17,786 nucleotides of DNA. Origin: Melioribacter roseus. Its GTDB lineage: Bacteria; Bacteroidota; Ignavibacteria; Ignavibacteriales; Melioribacteraceae. Of this stretch, positions 1 through 7,550 are shown piece by piece. The DNA lies in assembly GCA_020724325.1 (NCBI GenBank), contig DYHC01000004.1, positions 1 through 17,786 on the forward strand, read 5' to 3'. The number at the start of each line of letters is the position of its first letter. Position 1 is the stretch's first letter. The notes beneath the pieces were generated by a model that worked only from the letters and a program-made list of their open reading frames with translations, was not told the origin of the DNA and searched no databases. The position numbers and the translations under genes were made by a program.

Positions 1-133
1 AGGAAAGTAAATGGCACACAGATTTAACTGATTAAAACAGATTGGAACAGATTTTCTTAATCGGCTTCTATCAGTTTAATCTGTTCGATCTGAGTGCTAT
101 TAGGAGAGTAAATGGTACACAGATTTAACAGAT
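1..133. repeat. Dispersed CAGATTTAACTGATT-type repeat, two copies 101 bp apart
   Basis: A 32-base unit at 1-32 (AGGAAAGTAAATGG, then ACACAGATTTAAC) recurs at 102-133 with three mismatches. Between the copies, variants of CAGATT, ATCAGTTTAATCTG and GATCTG form an imperfect inverted arrangement. A related run (CTGATCTAACTGATTTG and following bases) lies at 7821-7850. No reading frame is supported here. It looks like a non-coding dispersed family that continues off the left edge. Confidence 0.7.
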
Positions 134-169
134 GTAACTGATTGTAATCTCTGAAAAATATCGTTTGTC

Positions 170-200
170 ATTTCTATCCCCGCAAAGAGGGGAGAGAAAT
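170..200. repeat. Hairpin-forming intergenic repeat
   Basis: ATTTCT-A-TCCCC, a 7-base loop, then GGGGA-G-AGAAAT form an 11-bp stem interrupted by one A/G mismatch. The sequence around it (GTCATTTC ... GAGAAATCATTG) resembles a dispersed intergenic palindrome I recall from Bacteroidota-type genomes. It lies downstream of the minus-strand amidohydrolase gene, but the far side has only a short, interrupted T-rich run on that strand. A terminator role is therefore possible but weak. Confidence 0.5.
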
Positions 201-283
201 CATTGATTACGATAACACTTCTCAGTCGCATCGCTCCTTCTCAGGAAGTTGGTGGTTTAGCATGAGTGGAACTTTACAATTAT

Positions 284-2008
284 TTATTGCTTGTAGGATA
301 TTCTGCCATCAACTATTGTATATAATACTTTGGTATTTAGAATTTCTTCGTCACTACATGTTAATAAATTATTTGATAGCACAACAATATCTGCAAGCAT
401 TCCGGTTTGTAACATTCCTTTTATATTCTCTTCAAAGGAAACAAACGCACCGTTAGTAGTGTAGGATTTTAATGCTTCGAGGCGTGTCATTTTTTGTTCA
501 GGGTAAAACACGGAGCCATCGGCTAATTTTCTTGTAACAGCAGAGTAAAAGCATTTTATAGGATCAACGTCTTCAACGGGAGCATCGGTTCCATTAGAGA
601 TTACTGCGCCGCTGTTCAGTAATTTTTTCCAAACATAAGCTCCTTCTTCTGCGCGGGAAGATCCAATTCTTTCATGAACGAAAACAGCATCCGAAGTGCA
701 GTGAACGCTTTGCATTGCGGCAATAACACCTAATTCTGAAAAACGCGGAATATCCAGTGCAGAAATATGCTGAGCATGTTCGATGCACCAGCGCAAATCT
801 TTTTTATCCGGGTTCTTTTTGAAAACGCTCTCATAAATATTTAATACTTCTCTGTTGCCGCGGTCGCCAATTGCATGTATTCTCATCTGAAATCCGTTTG
901 CAATTGCGAGTTCAGAAATTTTTGCGAGAGTTTCTATCGGCGTTACATTAGAGCCGGCGTGTGTTGGTAAATCCGAATATGGTTCAAGCATCCACGCGCC
1001 TCTTGAGCCGAGAGCACCATCTATGAATTGCTTGATTGAACGAACCGTCAAAAAGTTGTTGGCGTAACCAATCAGTTTGTAATCATTTAACTTCTCTTCA
1101 ATTTTATCGTATGTGTCGTTTATCATAACATTTAAACGAATTGAGAGTTTATTTGAATCGGCTTGTTGTTTAAATAAATCGATCAACTCAAATGTCTCTC
1201 CAGCATCATGGAATGATGTAATCCCTTTTCTTAAGCATTCTTCCAAAGCAAGTTTTATTTGAATTATGTAATCTTGCTTTATCTCTTCCGCATTTCTATT
1301 GTTCAAATAGTCTTCATAAAATTTTGCAATTAAATTTTCTGCATTCTCTTCGAATACGCCTATTGCATTTCCAACCGAGTCGCGGACAATTGTACCGCCA
1401 TCAGGATTCATGGTTAATTTAGAAATGCCGGCAAGATTCATTGCAAATTCATTTGCAAATATTGCATGACCGCTTGCGTGGGAAAGCATAACAGGATTGC
1501 TGCGCGAAGCTTTGCTTAATTCATAATGAACCGGATAACCATAAACATTTGGATTTGGTGCCGGGTCAAACTTTTCTTGATGCCACCCTCGTCCAACAAT
1601 CCATTCCCCGGGTCGAGCGGATTCACAAGCTTTTGCAACCACAGCAATTACTTCGTCCCAATTTTTTGTTTCTCTCAAATCAAGAATCTGTTTCGATTTC
1701 CCGAGCGCTAAAAAGTGAGCATGGCTCTCCACAAACCCGGGCATCACAAATTTTCCTTCCAAATCTATTACATCGGTTGAATCACCTATGTATGATTCGG
1801 CGCCATCAACTGAACCGACGAATAAAATTTTACCGTCTTTAATTACAACTGCTTCTGCATCCGGGTTTAATTCGTCCATTGTAGCAACAACAGCATTCGT
1901 TAATACTAAATCTGCAGCGTCTTTCACTTCTCTTCCTCCGCAACTTTGAAATAAAATTAGAACAGCAATAATCATAAAAATTGATTTTAAAAAATTATTC
2001 GATTTCAT
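284..2008 (-). CDS. Exported lipoprotein amidohydrolase (amidohydrolase family 3, YtcJ-like)
   Basis: A metal-dependent hydrolase of the amidohydrolase superfamily, family 3. Members cleave amide or related C-N bonds and the substrate cannot be read from sequence. Numbering from the upstream ATG at 2014, residues 4-24 form a lipoprotein signal ending FQSC, so Cys25 is the likely lipid anchor and the enzyme would sit outside the inner membrane. ESHAHF (residues 96-101) holds the HxH metal ligands. Later RIHAIGDRG, IEHAQH and NGTDAPVEDVDP fit the remaining ligands and the family's C-terminal Asp signature. At about 574 residues it is full length. I chose the ATG at 2008 because AAGGGA at 2020-2015 lies 6 bases upstream of it and would abut the alternative ATG at 2014. 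It lies 110 bases downstream of the EamA pseudogene on the same strand, so co-transcription is possible. Confidence 0.88.
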   Translation of the reverse strand: MKSNNFLKSIFMIIAVLILFQSCGGREVKDAADLVLTNAVVATMDELNPDAEAVVIKDGKILFVGSVDGAESYIGDSTDVIDLEGKFVMPGFVESHAHFLALGKSKQILDLRETKNWDEVIAVVAKACESARPGEWIVGRGWHQEKFDPAPNPNVYGYPVHYELSKASRSNPVMLSHASGHAIFANEFAMNLAGISKLTMNPDGGTIVRDSVGNAIGVFEENAENLIAKFYEDYLNNRNAEEIKQDYIIQIKLALEECLRKGITSFHDAGETFELIDLFKQQADSNKLSIRLNVMINDTYDKIEEKLNDYKLIGYANNFLTVRSIKQFIDGALGSRGAWMLEPYSDLPTHAGSNVTPIETLAKISELAIANGFQMRIHAIGDRGNREVLNIYESVFKKNPDKKDLRWCIEHAQHISALDIPRFSELGVIAAMQSVHCTSDAVFVHERIGSSRAEEGAYVWKKLLNSGAVISNGTDAPVEDVDPIKCFYSAVTRKLADGSVFYPEQKMTRLEALKSYTTNGAFVSFEENIKGMLQTGMLADIVVLSNNLLTCSDEEILNTKVLYTIVDGRISYKQ

Positions 2009-2038
2009 TATCATTCCCTTACAAAAAAGTTATTAGTA

Positions 2039-2062
2039 TTTGAATTTCCAGGCAAATTCAAA
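2039..2062. promoter_or_regulatory. Perfect inverted repeat upstream of the amidohydrolase
   Basis: TTTGAATTT and AAATTCAAA form 9-bp perfect arms around the 6-base spacer CCAGGC. It sits in the 110-base space between the EamA-type reading frame and the amidohydrolase start at 2008, about 30 bases before that start. It could be an operator, or an AT-rich attenuator or terminator between the two genes; a short T-run (AACTTTTTTG) follows on the minus strand. No regulator is identified. Confidence 0.45.
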
Positions 2063-2118
2063 AAGGTAATTGTCTTTCTCTGTAAAAAAGTTTTTTATTA
2101 TTCTATAATAATCAAGAA

Positions 2119-3000
2119 TTATTTTCTGTTAACAAGAACCACGCCGCCGATTATTATTAATCCGCTTGCAAAAGTTAATAAACTTATCGCTTCGTTTAAA
2201 AGAATCCATGCTGCAAAGACCGTAACAAATGGCTCTATATATAAAAACGCACCGACTTTCGCAGCCGGCAAATCGCTTAAAGATTGCGCCCAGAGTACAT
2301 AAGCAGCCCCTGAACAGAAAAGTCCAAGAAAAAGAATTGAGATCCAAGAGGTTATTGATAGAGAAAGAACGGAAGAAATGTTCTCTGCATTAATTGTAAA
2401 TGGAATCAAATAGAACGACATCATTATAAATAAATAGAGAATGGTCATTAATGGCGGATAAGTTATTGTTATTTTTTTACCTACGAGCGAGTAAACTGCC
2501 CATGTAAAAGAACTCAGCAATACAAGAAAATCGCCTTTGTTTGAGATAAGGTCTATCGATGTAAAATTTCCCTTGCTTACCAAAAGCAAAAGACCTAAAA
2601 ATGCAATTGTGATGCCGGCTGTTTGTGTAAGCGTAATTCGCTCTTTATAAAAAAGACGAGCAAGTATAACCATAAAGACCGGTGTAATTCCAATAATCCA
2701 TCCGGTATTTGAAGCAGAAGTATATTGCAATCCCGTTACTTGAATATAAAGATGTAATGAAGCAATTCCAGAGAGAAGGAAAATCCATTTCTGTTCCTTT
2801 ATGTTTATTGCAAAGCTCTGTTTTTGGTAAAGCGCAATTGAAATTAACAATCCAATTCCAAGCAGCTGCCTTATCAGGATTATTGCCAGCGGTTTAATTT
2901 CTTCTAGAGCATATTATGTAGCAATGAACGAAGCACCCCAAAAGCTAACCGCCGCAAGGGGTTTCCAGTATAATTTTAAACGCGCAGAACTTTCCGACAT
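2119..3000 (-). pseudogene. EamA/DMT-superfamily transporter gene with an in-frame stop at codon 29
   Basis: This would be a drug/metabolite-transporter-superfamily permease with two EamA repeats. Such proteins are inner-membrane exporters of unknown cargo. From the ATG at 3000 the frame runs 28 codons (ending WGASFIAT), meets TAA at 2916-2914, then continues in the same frame (YALEEIKPLAI...) to the stop at 2119. Read through, it gives 293 residues, the normal EamA length, with both halves of the fold present. The family often has a Lys at the stop position (FIATK), so a single AAA-to-TAA change would explain the break. A shorter product from the TTG at 2850 would have 243 residues and lack the first membrane segment. 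A sequencing error cannot be excluded. The rest of the frame is clean, so the lesion is recent or artefactual. Confidence 0.8.
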
Positions 3001-3017
3001 TCGCAATGTTTTTATAC

Positions 3018-3049
3018 TAAAGTTAACCAATTCTATGTATTTGTTTCAA
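3018..3049 (-). promoter_or_regulatory. Possible Bacteroidota-type promoter for the EamA-type gene
   Basis: On the minus strand TTG (3049-3047) is followed after 21 bases by TAACTTTA (3025-3018), one base off TAnnTTTG. It would start transcription just ahead of the ATG at 3000 and leave a very short leader. Support is the motif only. Confidence 0.35.
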
Positions 3050-3109
3050 AAATGGGAACGCTGAAATAAAGACTGCCAAGCAGCGGAGTTAGTTCAATTA
3101 CAATTTAAG

Positions 3110-3141
3110 TTGCATTCTGAACAGAAATAAAATTATCTTTG
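3110..3141 (+). promoter_or_regulatory. Bacteroidota-type promoter for the GNAT-like gene
   Basis: TTG (3110-3112), 21 bases, then TATCTTTG (3134-3141) exactly fit the TTG-N(17-23)-TAnnTTTG pattern known from Bacteroidota. It lies about 50 bases before the ATG at 3192, in the 191-base divergent space. Confidence 0.6.
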
Positions 3142-3191
3142 AATCAGTTCATTATTAAAATTGATTTGCTACTTAATTACCCGGAAATTAA

Positions 3192-4313
3192 ATGAGCATA
3201 GAGATTAGAAAAGTAACAACTGCGCAGCACCTTAAGAAATTCATAAAATTTCCATATAAACATTATGCCGATAACAAGTACTGGGTCCCTCCGCTTTTAA
3301 TAGATGAGTATAGAAATCTTGATACAGCCAAGAACCCGGCGTTAGAATTTTGCGAAGCACAATACTGGCTTGCCTATAAAGATGAAAATATTGTTGGTAG
3401 AATTGCGGGAATTATAAATAAACGCTATAATGAAAAAGTGGGTAAAAAGATTGCACGGTTTGGATACATTGAATTTATTGATAACGAAGAGGTTTCAACA
3501 AAATTATTTGATACAGTTGAAAACTGGGCAAAGGAAATTAGATGCGAGTCGATACACGGTCCGCTTGGTTTTACCGACATGGATCCAGAAGGCGTGTTGA
3601 TAGAAGGATTTGAAGAACTGCCAACAATAGCAACAATCTATAACTATCCTTATTACGCAGAACATATAGAGAAATATGGATACAGGAAAGATATCGACTG
3701 GCTTGAGTTCGAGCTTGTTCCGCCTAAAGAGATTCCAGATAAAGTAGAGCGGATTGCAAAAGCAGTTTTCGAGAGATATAATTTGAAAATGCTGGATGTT
3801 AAAAAAGCAAAAGACCTTCTTCCGTATGCTCACGAAATTTTCCACGTCTTGAATCAAGCATATGAAAATATTTACGGCTTTGTTCCTCTAACCGAAAAAC
3901 AAATTGATTTATATGTTAAACAGTATTTCGGATTTATAAAACCGGGATTTGTTCCTGTAGTATTAAATGAAAAAGGCGAGGTGGTTGCATTTGGTATTAC
4001 GATGCCCTCATTGTCTAAAGCTTTCCAGAAAGCTAAAGGAAAATTATTTCCATTCGGGTTTATTCATATATTGAAGGCGCTTAAGAAAAACGACTCCGTT
4101 GATCTTTACTTAACCGGAGTACGACCCGATTATCAGGATAAGGGAGTGAATGCATTAATGATGTATGAGATTAACAAAATATATATTGCTAATAACATAT
4201 CTAAAGTTGAATCGAATCCTGAACTCGAAAGCAATACTAAAGTTCAAGCTCAGTGGCGGCATTACGAAGGACGGCAGCATAAACGCAGAAGATGTTATAT
4301 TAAAGAACTGTGA
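3192..4313 (+). CDS. GNAT-superfamily-like protein (YghO-type), function unknown
   Basis: A 373-residue soluble protein resembling the two-domain GNAT-like proteins commonly annotated as N-acetyltransferase domain proteins in Bacteroidota. Visible landmarks are an N-terminal FPYKHYADNKYWVPPL stretch, HGPLGFTDMDPEGVLIEGF in the middle, and a C-terminal LTGVRPDYQDKGVNALMM segment. That last segment looks like the acyl-CoA-binding turn region of GNAT folds. No substrate can be read. The start is the ATG following GGAAATTAA, a weak ribosome site, and a good promoter lies at 3110-3141. Its stop codon sits inside the short repeat shared with the end of truA. It is probably a monocistronic unit. Confidence 0.72.
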   Translation: MSIEIRKVTTAQHLKKFIKFPYKHYADNKYWVPPLLIDEYRNLDTAKNPALEFCEAQYWLAYKDENIVGRIAGIINKRYNEKVGKKIARFGYIEFIDNEEVSTKLFDTVENWAKEIRCESIHGPLGFTDMDPEGVLIEGFEELPTIATIYNYPYYAEHIEKYGYRKDIDWLEFELVPPKEIPDKVERIAKAVFERYNLKMLDVKKAKDLLPYAHEIFHVLNQAYENIYGFVPLTEKQIDLYVKQYFGFIKPGFVPVVLNEKGEVVAFGITMPSLSKAFQKAKGKLFPFGFIHILKALKKNDSVDLYLTGVRPDYQDKGVNALMMYEINKIYIANNISKVESNPELESNTKVQAQWRHYEGRQHKRRRCYIKEL

Positions 4314-4366
4314 TTGGTGATTAGTGATTGGGTTGTTGGTTGTCGGTTATCAGTTGTCGGTTGTCT
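4311..4366. repeat. Simple GATTGGT/GGTTGTC repeat at the GNAT/truA convergent junction
   Basis: The plus strand reads three variants of TGATTGGTGATTAG followed by repeated GGTTGT(C/T)GGTT units. Both convergent genes end inside it: the GNAT-like stop TGA at 4311-4313 and the truA stop TGA at 4352-4350. The last codons of truA (ending QTTDN) are therefore written in repeat sequence. No strong terminator is visible. Confidence 0.6.
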
Positions 4367-5150
4367 GTAATTCTGATTTTATTTTAATAATGGAAGATAA
4401 ATTTTTGTTTAATTTTTCGCCGGAGTAAATTACTTTTTCTAAAAATAACCCCGAAGGAGGAGCGGTATATCTTGCCGGTGTTGGTGAGTTGTGTTCTAAA
4501 AAATATTTGATCTCTTTGCTGGTCAAATTACCTCTTCCAACTTCTACAAGAACACCAATCATTCTTCGGACCTGTTTCCATAAAAAGTGCGAACCAATTA
4601 TTCTAATTAATATTAAATCTCCTTCCTCTTTCATCTGAATATCTTCGATAAGAACCTTTGTTGATTTTTCCGCGTCGTCTTCATCGGCAAACGAAATAAA
4701 ATTGTGCATGCCGATAAAACATTTTGAAGCGGTTAACATTTTATCGAAGCTTAGCTTATCTTTAATCCACCACACGAATGGTTTCCCGAAAGAAGTTCTT
4801 CGCCGGGAAATTTGATATAAATAGATTCTGCATTTAGCATCGTAACGCGCGTGAAATTTAAGACTGGCTTTTTCTACCTCAAGAATATTTATGTCTGACG
4901 GCAGCTCATCGTTCAGTTTCATTTTAATTATTTCTGGGGCAAGCATTGTATTAACATCCAGATGGGCTATTTGTTCAAGAGCATGAACGCCGGCATCGGT
5001 TCTGCCAGAGCCGTAAATTTCAATACGTTCACCTTTAAAAATTTTTTCGGCGGCTTCATACAATTTACCTTGAATTGATATACCATTCTTCTGCATTTGC
5101 CAGCCGCTGTAACGAGTGCCTTCGTATTCTATGTATAGTTTAAATCTCAT
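4350..5150 (-). CDS. truA: tRNA pseudouridine(38-40) synthase TruA
   Basis: Converts uridines 38-40 in the anticodon arm of many tRNAs to pseudouridine, in the cytoplasm. The protein opens MRFKLYIEYEGTRYSGWQ, as TruA does. The catalytic loop GSGRTDAGVHAL occupies residues 47-58, with Asp52 the nucleophile. The C-terminal FLWKQVRRMIG and YTAPPSGLFL blocks are present. At 266 residues the length is normal. A TAG immediately precedes the ATG in frame, so the start cannot lie upstream. It follows the RhuM-Fic remnant by about 40 bases on the same strand. Its last residues fall in a simple repeat and are probably not conserved. Confidence 0.97.
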   Translation of the reverse strand: MRFKLYIEYEGTRYSGWQMQKNGISIQGKLYEAAEKIFKGERIEIYGSGRTDAGVHALEQIAHLDVNTMLAPEIIKMKLNDELPSDINILEVEKASLKFHARYDAKCRIYLYQISRRRTSFGKPFVWWIKDKLSFDKMLTASKCFIGMHNFISFADEDDAEKSTKVLIEDIQMKEEGDLILIRIIGSHFLWKQVRRMIGVLVEVGRGNLTSKEIKYFLEHNSPTPARYTAPPSGLFLEKVIYSGEKLNKNLSSIIKIKSELQTTDN

Positions 5151-5167
5151 CTACAGCTTCATACAAT

Positions 5168-5191
5168 CCTCTACAAATAAGAGGGCTTTTT
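5168..5191. terminator. Hairpin with T-run on the plus strand, between the RhuM-Fic remnant and truA
   Basis: CCTCT, loop ACAAATA, AGAGG, then GCTTTTT looks like a small Rho-independent terminator on the plus strand, yet no plus-strand gene leads into it. On the minus strand the same hairpin is preceded by an A-run and its AGAGG arm lies 17 bases upstream of the truA start. It could be a relic, a weak bidirectional terminator or an mRNA hairpin. Confidence 0.35.
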
Positions 5192-6198
5192 AATTGTTTT
5201 TGTTAATTAAATTCACAACTACTTTTATCATATATCTTTTTCTTTCGGATTGCTTTCGGCAATCATAAGACAGAGAGTTACAAGCGCATTATCGGCAATA
5301 CGCTTTTCACCCGCTGCTTTATATTGAGTTTGATTTTTATCCAGAAACCACAAAACTATTGATGCGGCTATTCTTTTATTACCATCAACAAAAGAATGAT
5401 TTTTTATTACGAAGTATAAAAGATTTGCCGCCTTTTCGTCAACGCTTGGGTACAATTCTTTACCGCCAAATGTTTGATAAATTGTAGTGATTGAGCTTTT
5501 AAAGGAATTATCTTTTTCTTTTCCAAACAGATTCGACGAGCCGAACTTATTTTCAATTCATCAATTACTTTCTTTGCCTTATTGTAATTTATTTTAAAAG
5601 GTTCTTCTTTAGCTGTACCTTTAATTCTTAGTGATTGATAATCATATTGGTCTAAAAGATCGAGAGCTCGCGTGTAATCCGAAACGACTTTTAATATTCC
5701 TGAAAAAACATCTTGTTCTAATTGGTATCTTTCTGTAACCAGAGAAAAATTATCAATTAATTTTTCTAGTTCGCGTAATTTATCAGTTTGTTCATTCAGC
5801 CTTCGCTCATTTAAAGCATAGCCCTTAATTAGATATTCTTTCAAAATTTTATTTGCCCAAATTCGGAATTGAGTACCGCGCTTCGATTTAACTCGATAAC
5901 CGACAGAGATAATTACATCTAAGTTGTAATAGTTGGTCTTGTAGCGCTTTCCGTCAGCGGCAGTTGTCAAGTATTCCTTGACAACTGAATTTTTTAACAA
6001 TTCCCCTTCCTTAAAAATATTATTTATGTGTAAGCTGATATTTTGTTTTGTGTTTTCAAACAACTTGACCATTTGGGCTTGTGTTAGCCAAACCGTTTCT
6101 TCTTCAAGCTTTACATCAAGCGCCAAGCTGCCATCAGGGGCTTTGTAGAGAATTATTTCGCCTCTCGGGGCTTCTATCAGAATATTTTTTGTTTTCAT
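5190..6198 (-). pseudogene. RhuM-Fic/Doc fusion gene with two single-base frameshifts
   Basis: This is a virulence-protein-RhuM family gene with a C-terminal Fic/Doc domain, a type often carried on accessory islands. From the ATG at 6198 the RhuM part reads cleanly (VWLTQAQMVKLFENTKQN, NLDVIISVGYRVKSKRGTQF, NERRLNEQ). At 5547-5543 the frame breaks. Adding one T gives KISFGSSNLFGKE and leads straight into YPSVDEKAANLLYF and the Fic/Doc motif HSFVDGNKRIAA. A second missing base near 5231 separates ESNPKEKDI from MIKVVVNLINKNN, which ends at TAA 5192-5190. Corrected, the gene encodes 336 residues, normal for the family. As it stands, a 263-residue product without a working Fic domain would be made. 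The motif's final Arg is absent, as in Doc. Two one-base losses may be decay or sequencing indels. Confidence 0.88.
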
Positions 6199-6240
6199 TT
6201 ATTTTATAATAAATTTTACGATAATGCTTAATAATCATTG

Positions 6241-6258
6241 CCTTAAAAATAATTAAGG
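6241..6258. promoter_or_regulatory. Inverted repeat upstream of the RhuM-Fic remnant
   Basis: CCTTAA, 6-base spacer, TTAAGG: 6-bp perfect arms in the 88-base gap between the ATPase-Vsr remnant and the RhuM-Fic start at 6198. It may be an operator or a minor hairpin. No T-run follows on either strand. Confidence 0.3.
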
Positions 6259-6286
6259 TCCGGCTGCATGAATGGTATATTTCTAT

Positions 6287-6733
6287 TCAAGTAGGTTGTT
6301 TATAATAAGCATGCAATATTTTATTAAGGCAACGATCTGTATTTTTTTTTATGTCCTCTTCCCACAGCCCGATTACTTTCCAGCCCTCTTTTTTCAATAA
6401 TGAATTTACTTTTTTATCTCGTTTTTTGTTGCGCTCTATTTTTTCTCTCCAATAATCCACATTGGTTTTGGGCATACTAAACCTCTTTGGATTTATCCCT
6501 CTTAATTTACACTCCCTAAGCAATAATGCATGTATAGAATTGATCGGTTTCTCAATTAACGCTTCAACAGATTCTCCTTGTTGGTTTAATACTGTATTGA
6601 AATTTGTTTCATTATCGCCATATGGAGCCCAGTTTTTAGGGTTATTAAGAGTTTTATCATTATCGATTATTTTTTGCACTTCAGTTTCATCGGATGCATT
6701 AATTAAATCGAATAATAATTTTTTTGAATTCAT
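6287..6733 (-). pseudogene. Chimeric remnant: GHKL (MORC-like) ATPase N-terminus joined to Vsr endonuclease C-terminus
   Basis: A 148-codon open frame that looks like a deletion scar. Residues 1-84 match the start of GHKL-type ATPases found in restriction-modification loci (NNPKNWAPYGDNE, NQQGES, then the N-box EKPINSIHA at 61-69). In the N-box (E-x3-N-x2-D) Glu61 and Asn65 are kept, but the Asp is His68. Residues 86-148 match the end of very-short-patch-repair endonuclease Vsr (MPKTNVDYWREKIERNKKRD ... GWKVIGLWEEDI). Vsr's catalytic Asp and His residues lie N-terminal to this point and are missing, as is the rest of the ATPase fold. Neither activity is therefore expected. AAGAGG, 6 bases before the ATG, is a fair ribosome site, so it may still be translated. 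It could instead be a domesticated small protein, but I have no evidence for that. Confidence 0.75.
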
Positions 6734-6743
6734 CGCTACCTCT

Positions 6744-7142
6744 TTATAACCAGTTAATCTTTATTTCATTTTCTAGTGATTTAAACTCTTTGTCGCCGGT
6801 AACAAGAACGGCTTTTTTTAGTTTTGCTGTTGCCGCCGCAAAAGCATCTGCATAAGACATTTTATGAAAAGCTTTATAATGTGCAGCTTGGAGTGTTAAT
6901 TCTTTATTTGCTTCAACAATATTAACCGGGTAGCGTGCCAGCGTGTTTTTATAAAGCTCCGCTCTTTCTTTTCCGCCTTCTCTTAAAGATATATAATACA
7001 TTTCTCCCCAGTTCACTACACATAAAAAAACTTCTGCTTTATCAGCAAGAGAGTCTTTTAATATTTCTGCAACCGCATCAACACCCCGCTCTCCTTCAGA
7101 ATATGCCATTAAAGCGTAGCAGTCTAAAACATATCTTTTCAT
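6744..7142 (-). CDS. vapC: VapC-type PIN-domain ribonuclease toxin
   Basis: PIN-domain endoribonuclease, the toxin of a type II toxin-antitoxin pair; its RNA target is not predictable. The protein has 132 residues, normal for VapC. The four expected acidic residues are present: Asp7 (VLDCYAL), Glu47 (NWGEMYY), Asp99 (SYADAFAAA) and Asp117 (TGDKEF). Its ATG overlaps the antitoxin stop as ATGA (7142-7139), giving tight translational coupling. The frame is intact with all active-site residues, unlike its flanking genes. Confidence 0.92.
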   Translation of the reverse strand: MKRYVLDCYALMAYSEGERGVDAVAEILKDSLADKAEVFLCVVNWGEMYYISLREGGKERAELYKNTLARYPVNIVEANKELTLQAAHYKAFHKMSYADAFAAATAKLKKAVLVTGDKEFKSLENEIKINWL

Positions 7143-7369
7143 AACTCCCGCTCTCTCTTTTTTTCTTCCATTAGTGCTTTTAACAACCGTCCTCCGGTTT
7201 TCATAAAACCTTTATTAGCATCTATTAACTCAGCCGTTATCGGTATTATTTTAATACCATCTCCCTCCTCAAAAAAATTAACTCGTGTTCCGGGTTTAAT
7301 GCCAAATTTTCGCCGGAGTTTTGAAGGAATAACTAATTGTCCTTTTGTTGTTACATAACCGACTTCCAT
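7139..7369 (-). CDS. vapB: AbrB/MazE-fold antitoxin (VapB-type)
   Basis: Antitoxin and autorepressor of the pair. Residues 1-47 form a SpoVT-AbrB swapped-hairpin DNA-binding domain (VTTKGQLVIPSKLRRKFGIKPGTRV). The remaining Lys/Glu-rich tail (ALMEEKKREREL) would wrap the toxin. The length of 76 residues is normal. AAGGAG at 7380-7375, 5 bases before the ATG, is one of the best ribosome sites in the window. A consensus promoter and an operator-like palindrome lie directly upstream. Confidence 0.92.
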   Translation of the reverse strand: MEVGYVTTKGQLVIPSKLRRKFGIKPGTRVNFFEEGDGIKIIPITAELIDANKGFMKTGGRLLKALMEEKKREREL

Positions 7370-7379
7370 CGTTTCTCCT

Positions 7380-7401
7380 TTTGTAATAATTTTATTGCAA
7401 A
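7380..7401. promoter_or_regulatory. Operator-like palindrome of vapBC
   Basis: TTTGTAATAA-TT-TTATTGCAAA: 10-base arms with a single mismatch. It overlaps the proximal promoter element (7398-7405) and adjoins the antitoxin ribosome site (7380-7375). This is where an AbrB-fold autorepressor would be expected to bind. The role is inferred from position and symmetry. Confidence 0.65.
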
Positions 7402-7428
7402 GATATACTTTTTAATAAAGTAAGTCAA
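7398..7428 (-). promoter_or_regulatory. vapBC promoter
   Basis: On the minus strand TTG of TTGAC (7428-7424) is followed after 20 bases by TATCTTTG (7405-7398), a full match to TAnnTTTG. It lies 29-59 bases before the antitoxin ATG. Confidence 0.7.
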
Positions 7429-7550
7429 GATTTGTTTCGTAAGATATTAATTGTTTTGCGCCCGTCTCTGCTTTTAGATTACTTGAGGGGCGGGGTTAGT
7501 GGTTGTATGAAATTTTTTCTATGTTCAATCAAATTAAAGCAGAAATTACA

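Noticed and set aside
262..456. Plus-strand frame of 64 codons starting near 262
   Set aside because: It lies antisense inside the 3' end of the clear amidohydrolase gene and has no recognisable motif.
5168..5191. Firm Rho-independent terminator call
   Set aside because: The T-run is on the plus strand where no gene leads into it; kept only as a low-confidence feature.
6287..6733. Functional Vsr mismatch endonuclease
   Set aside because: Only the C-terminal part is present; the catalytic Asp/His region of Vsr is missing.
7432..7550. Plus-strand frame upstream of the ydeI remnant (begins about 7432)
   Set aside because: No motif or ribosome site; the stretch looks like a GC-tipped intergenic repeat (GCGCCCGTC ... 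GGGGCGGGG).
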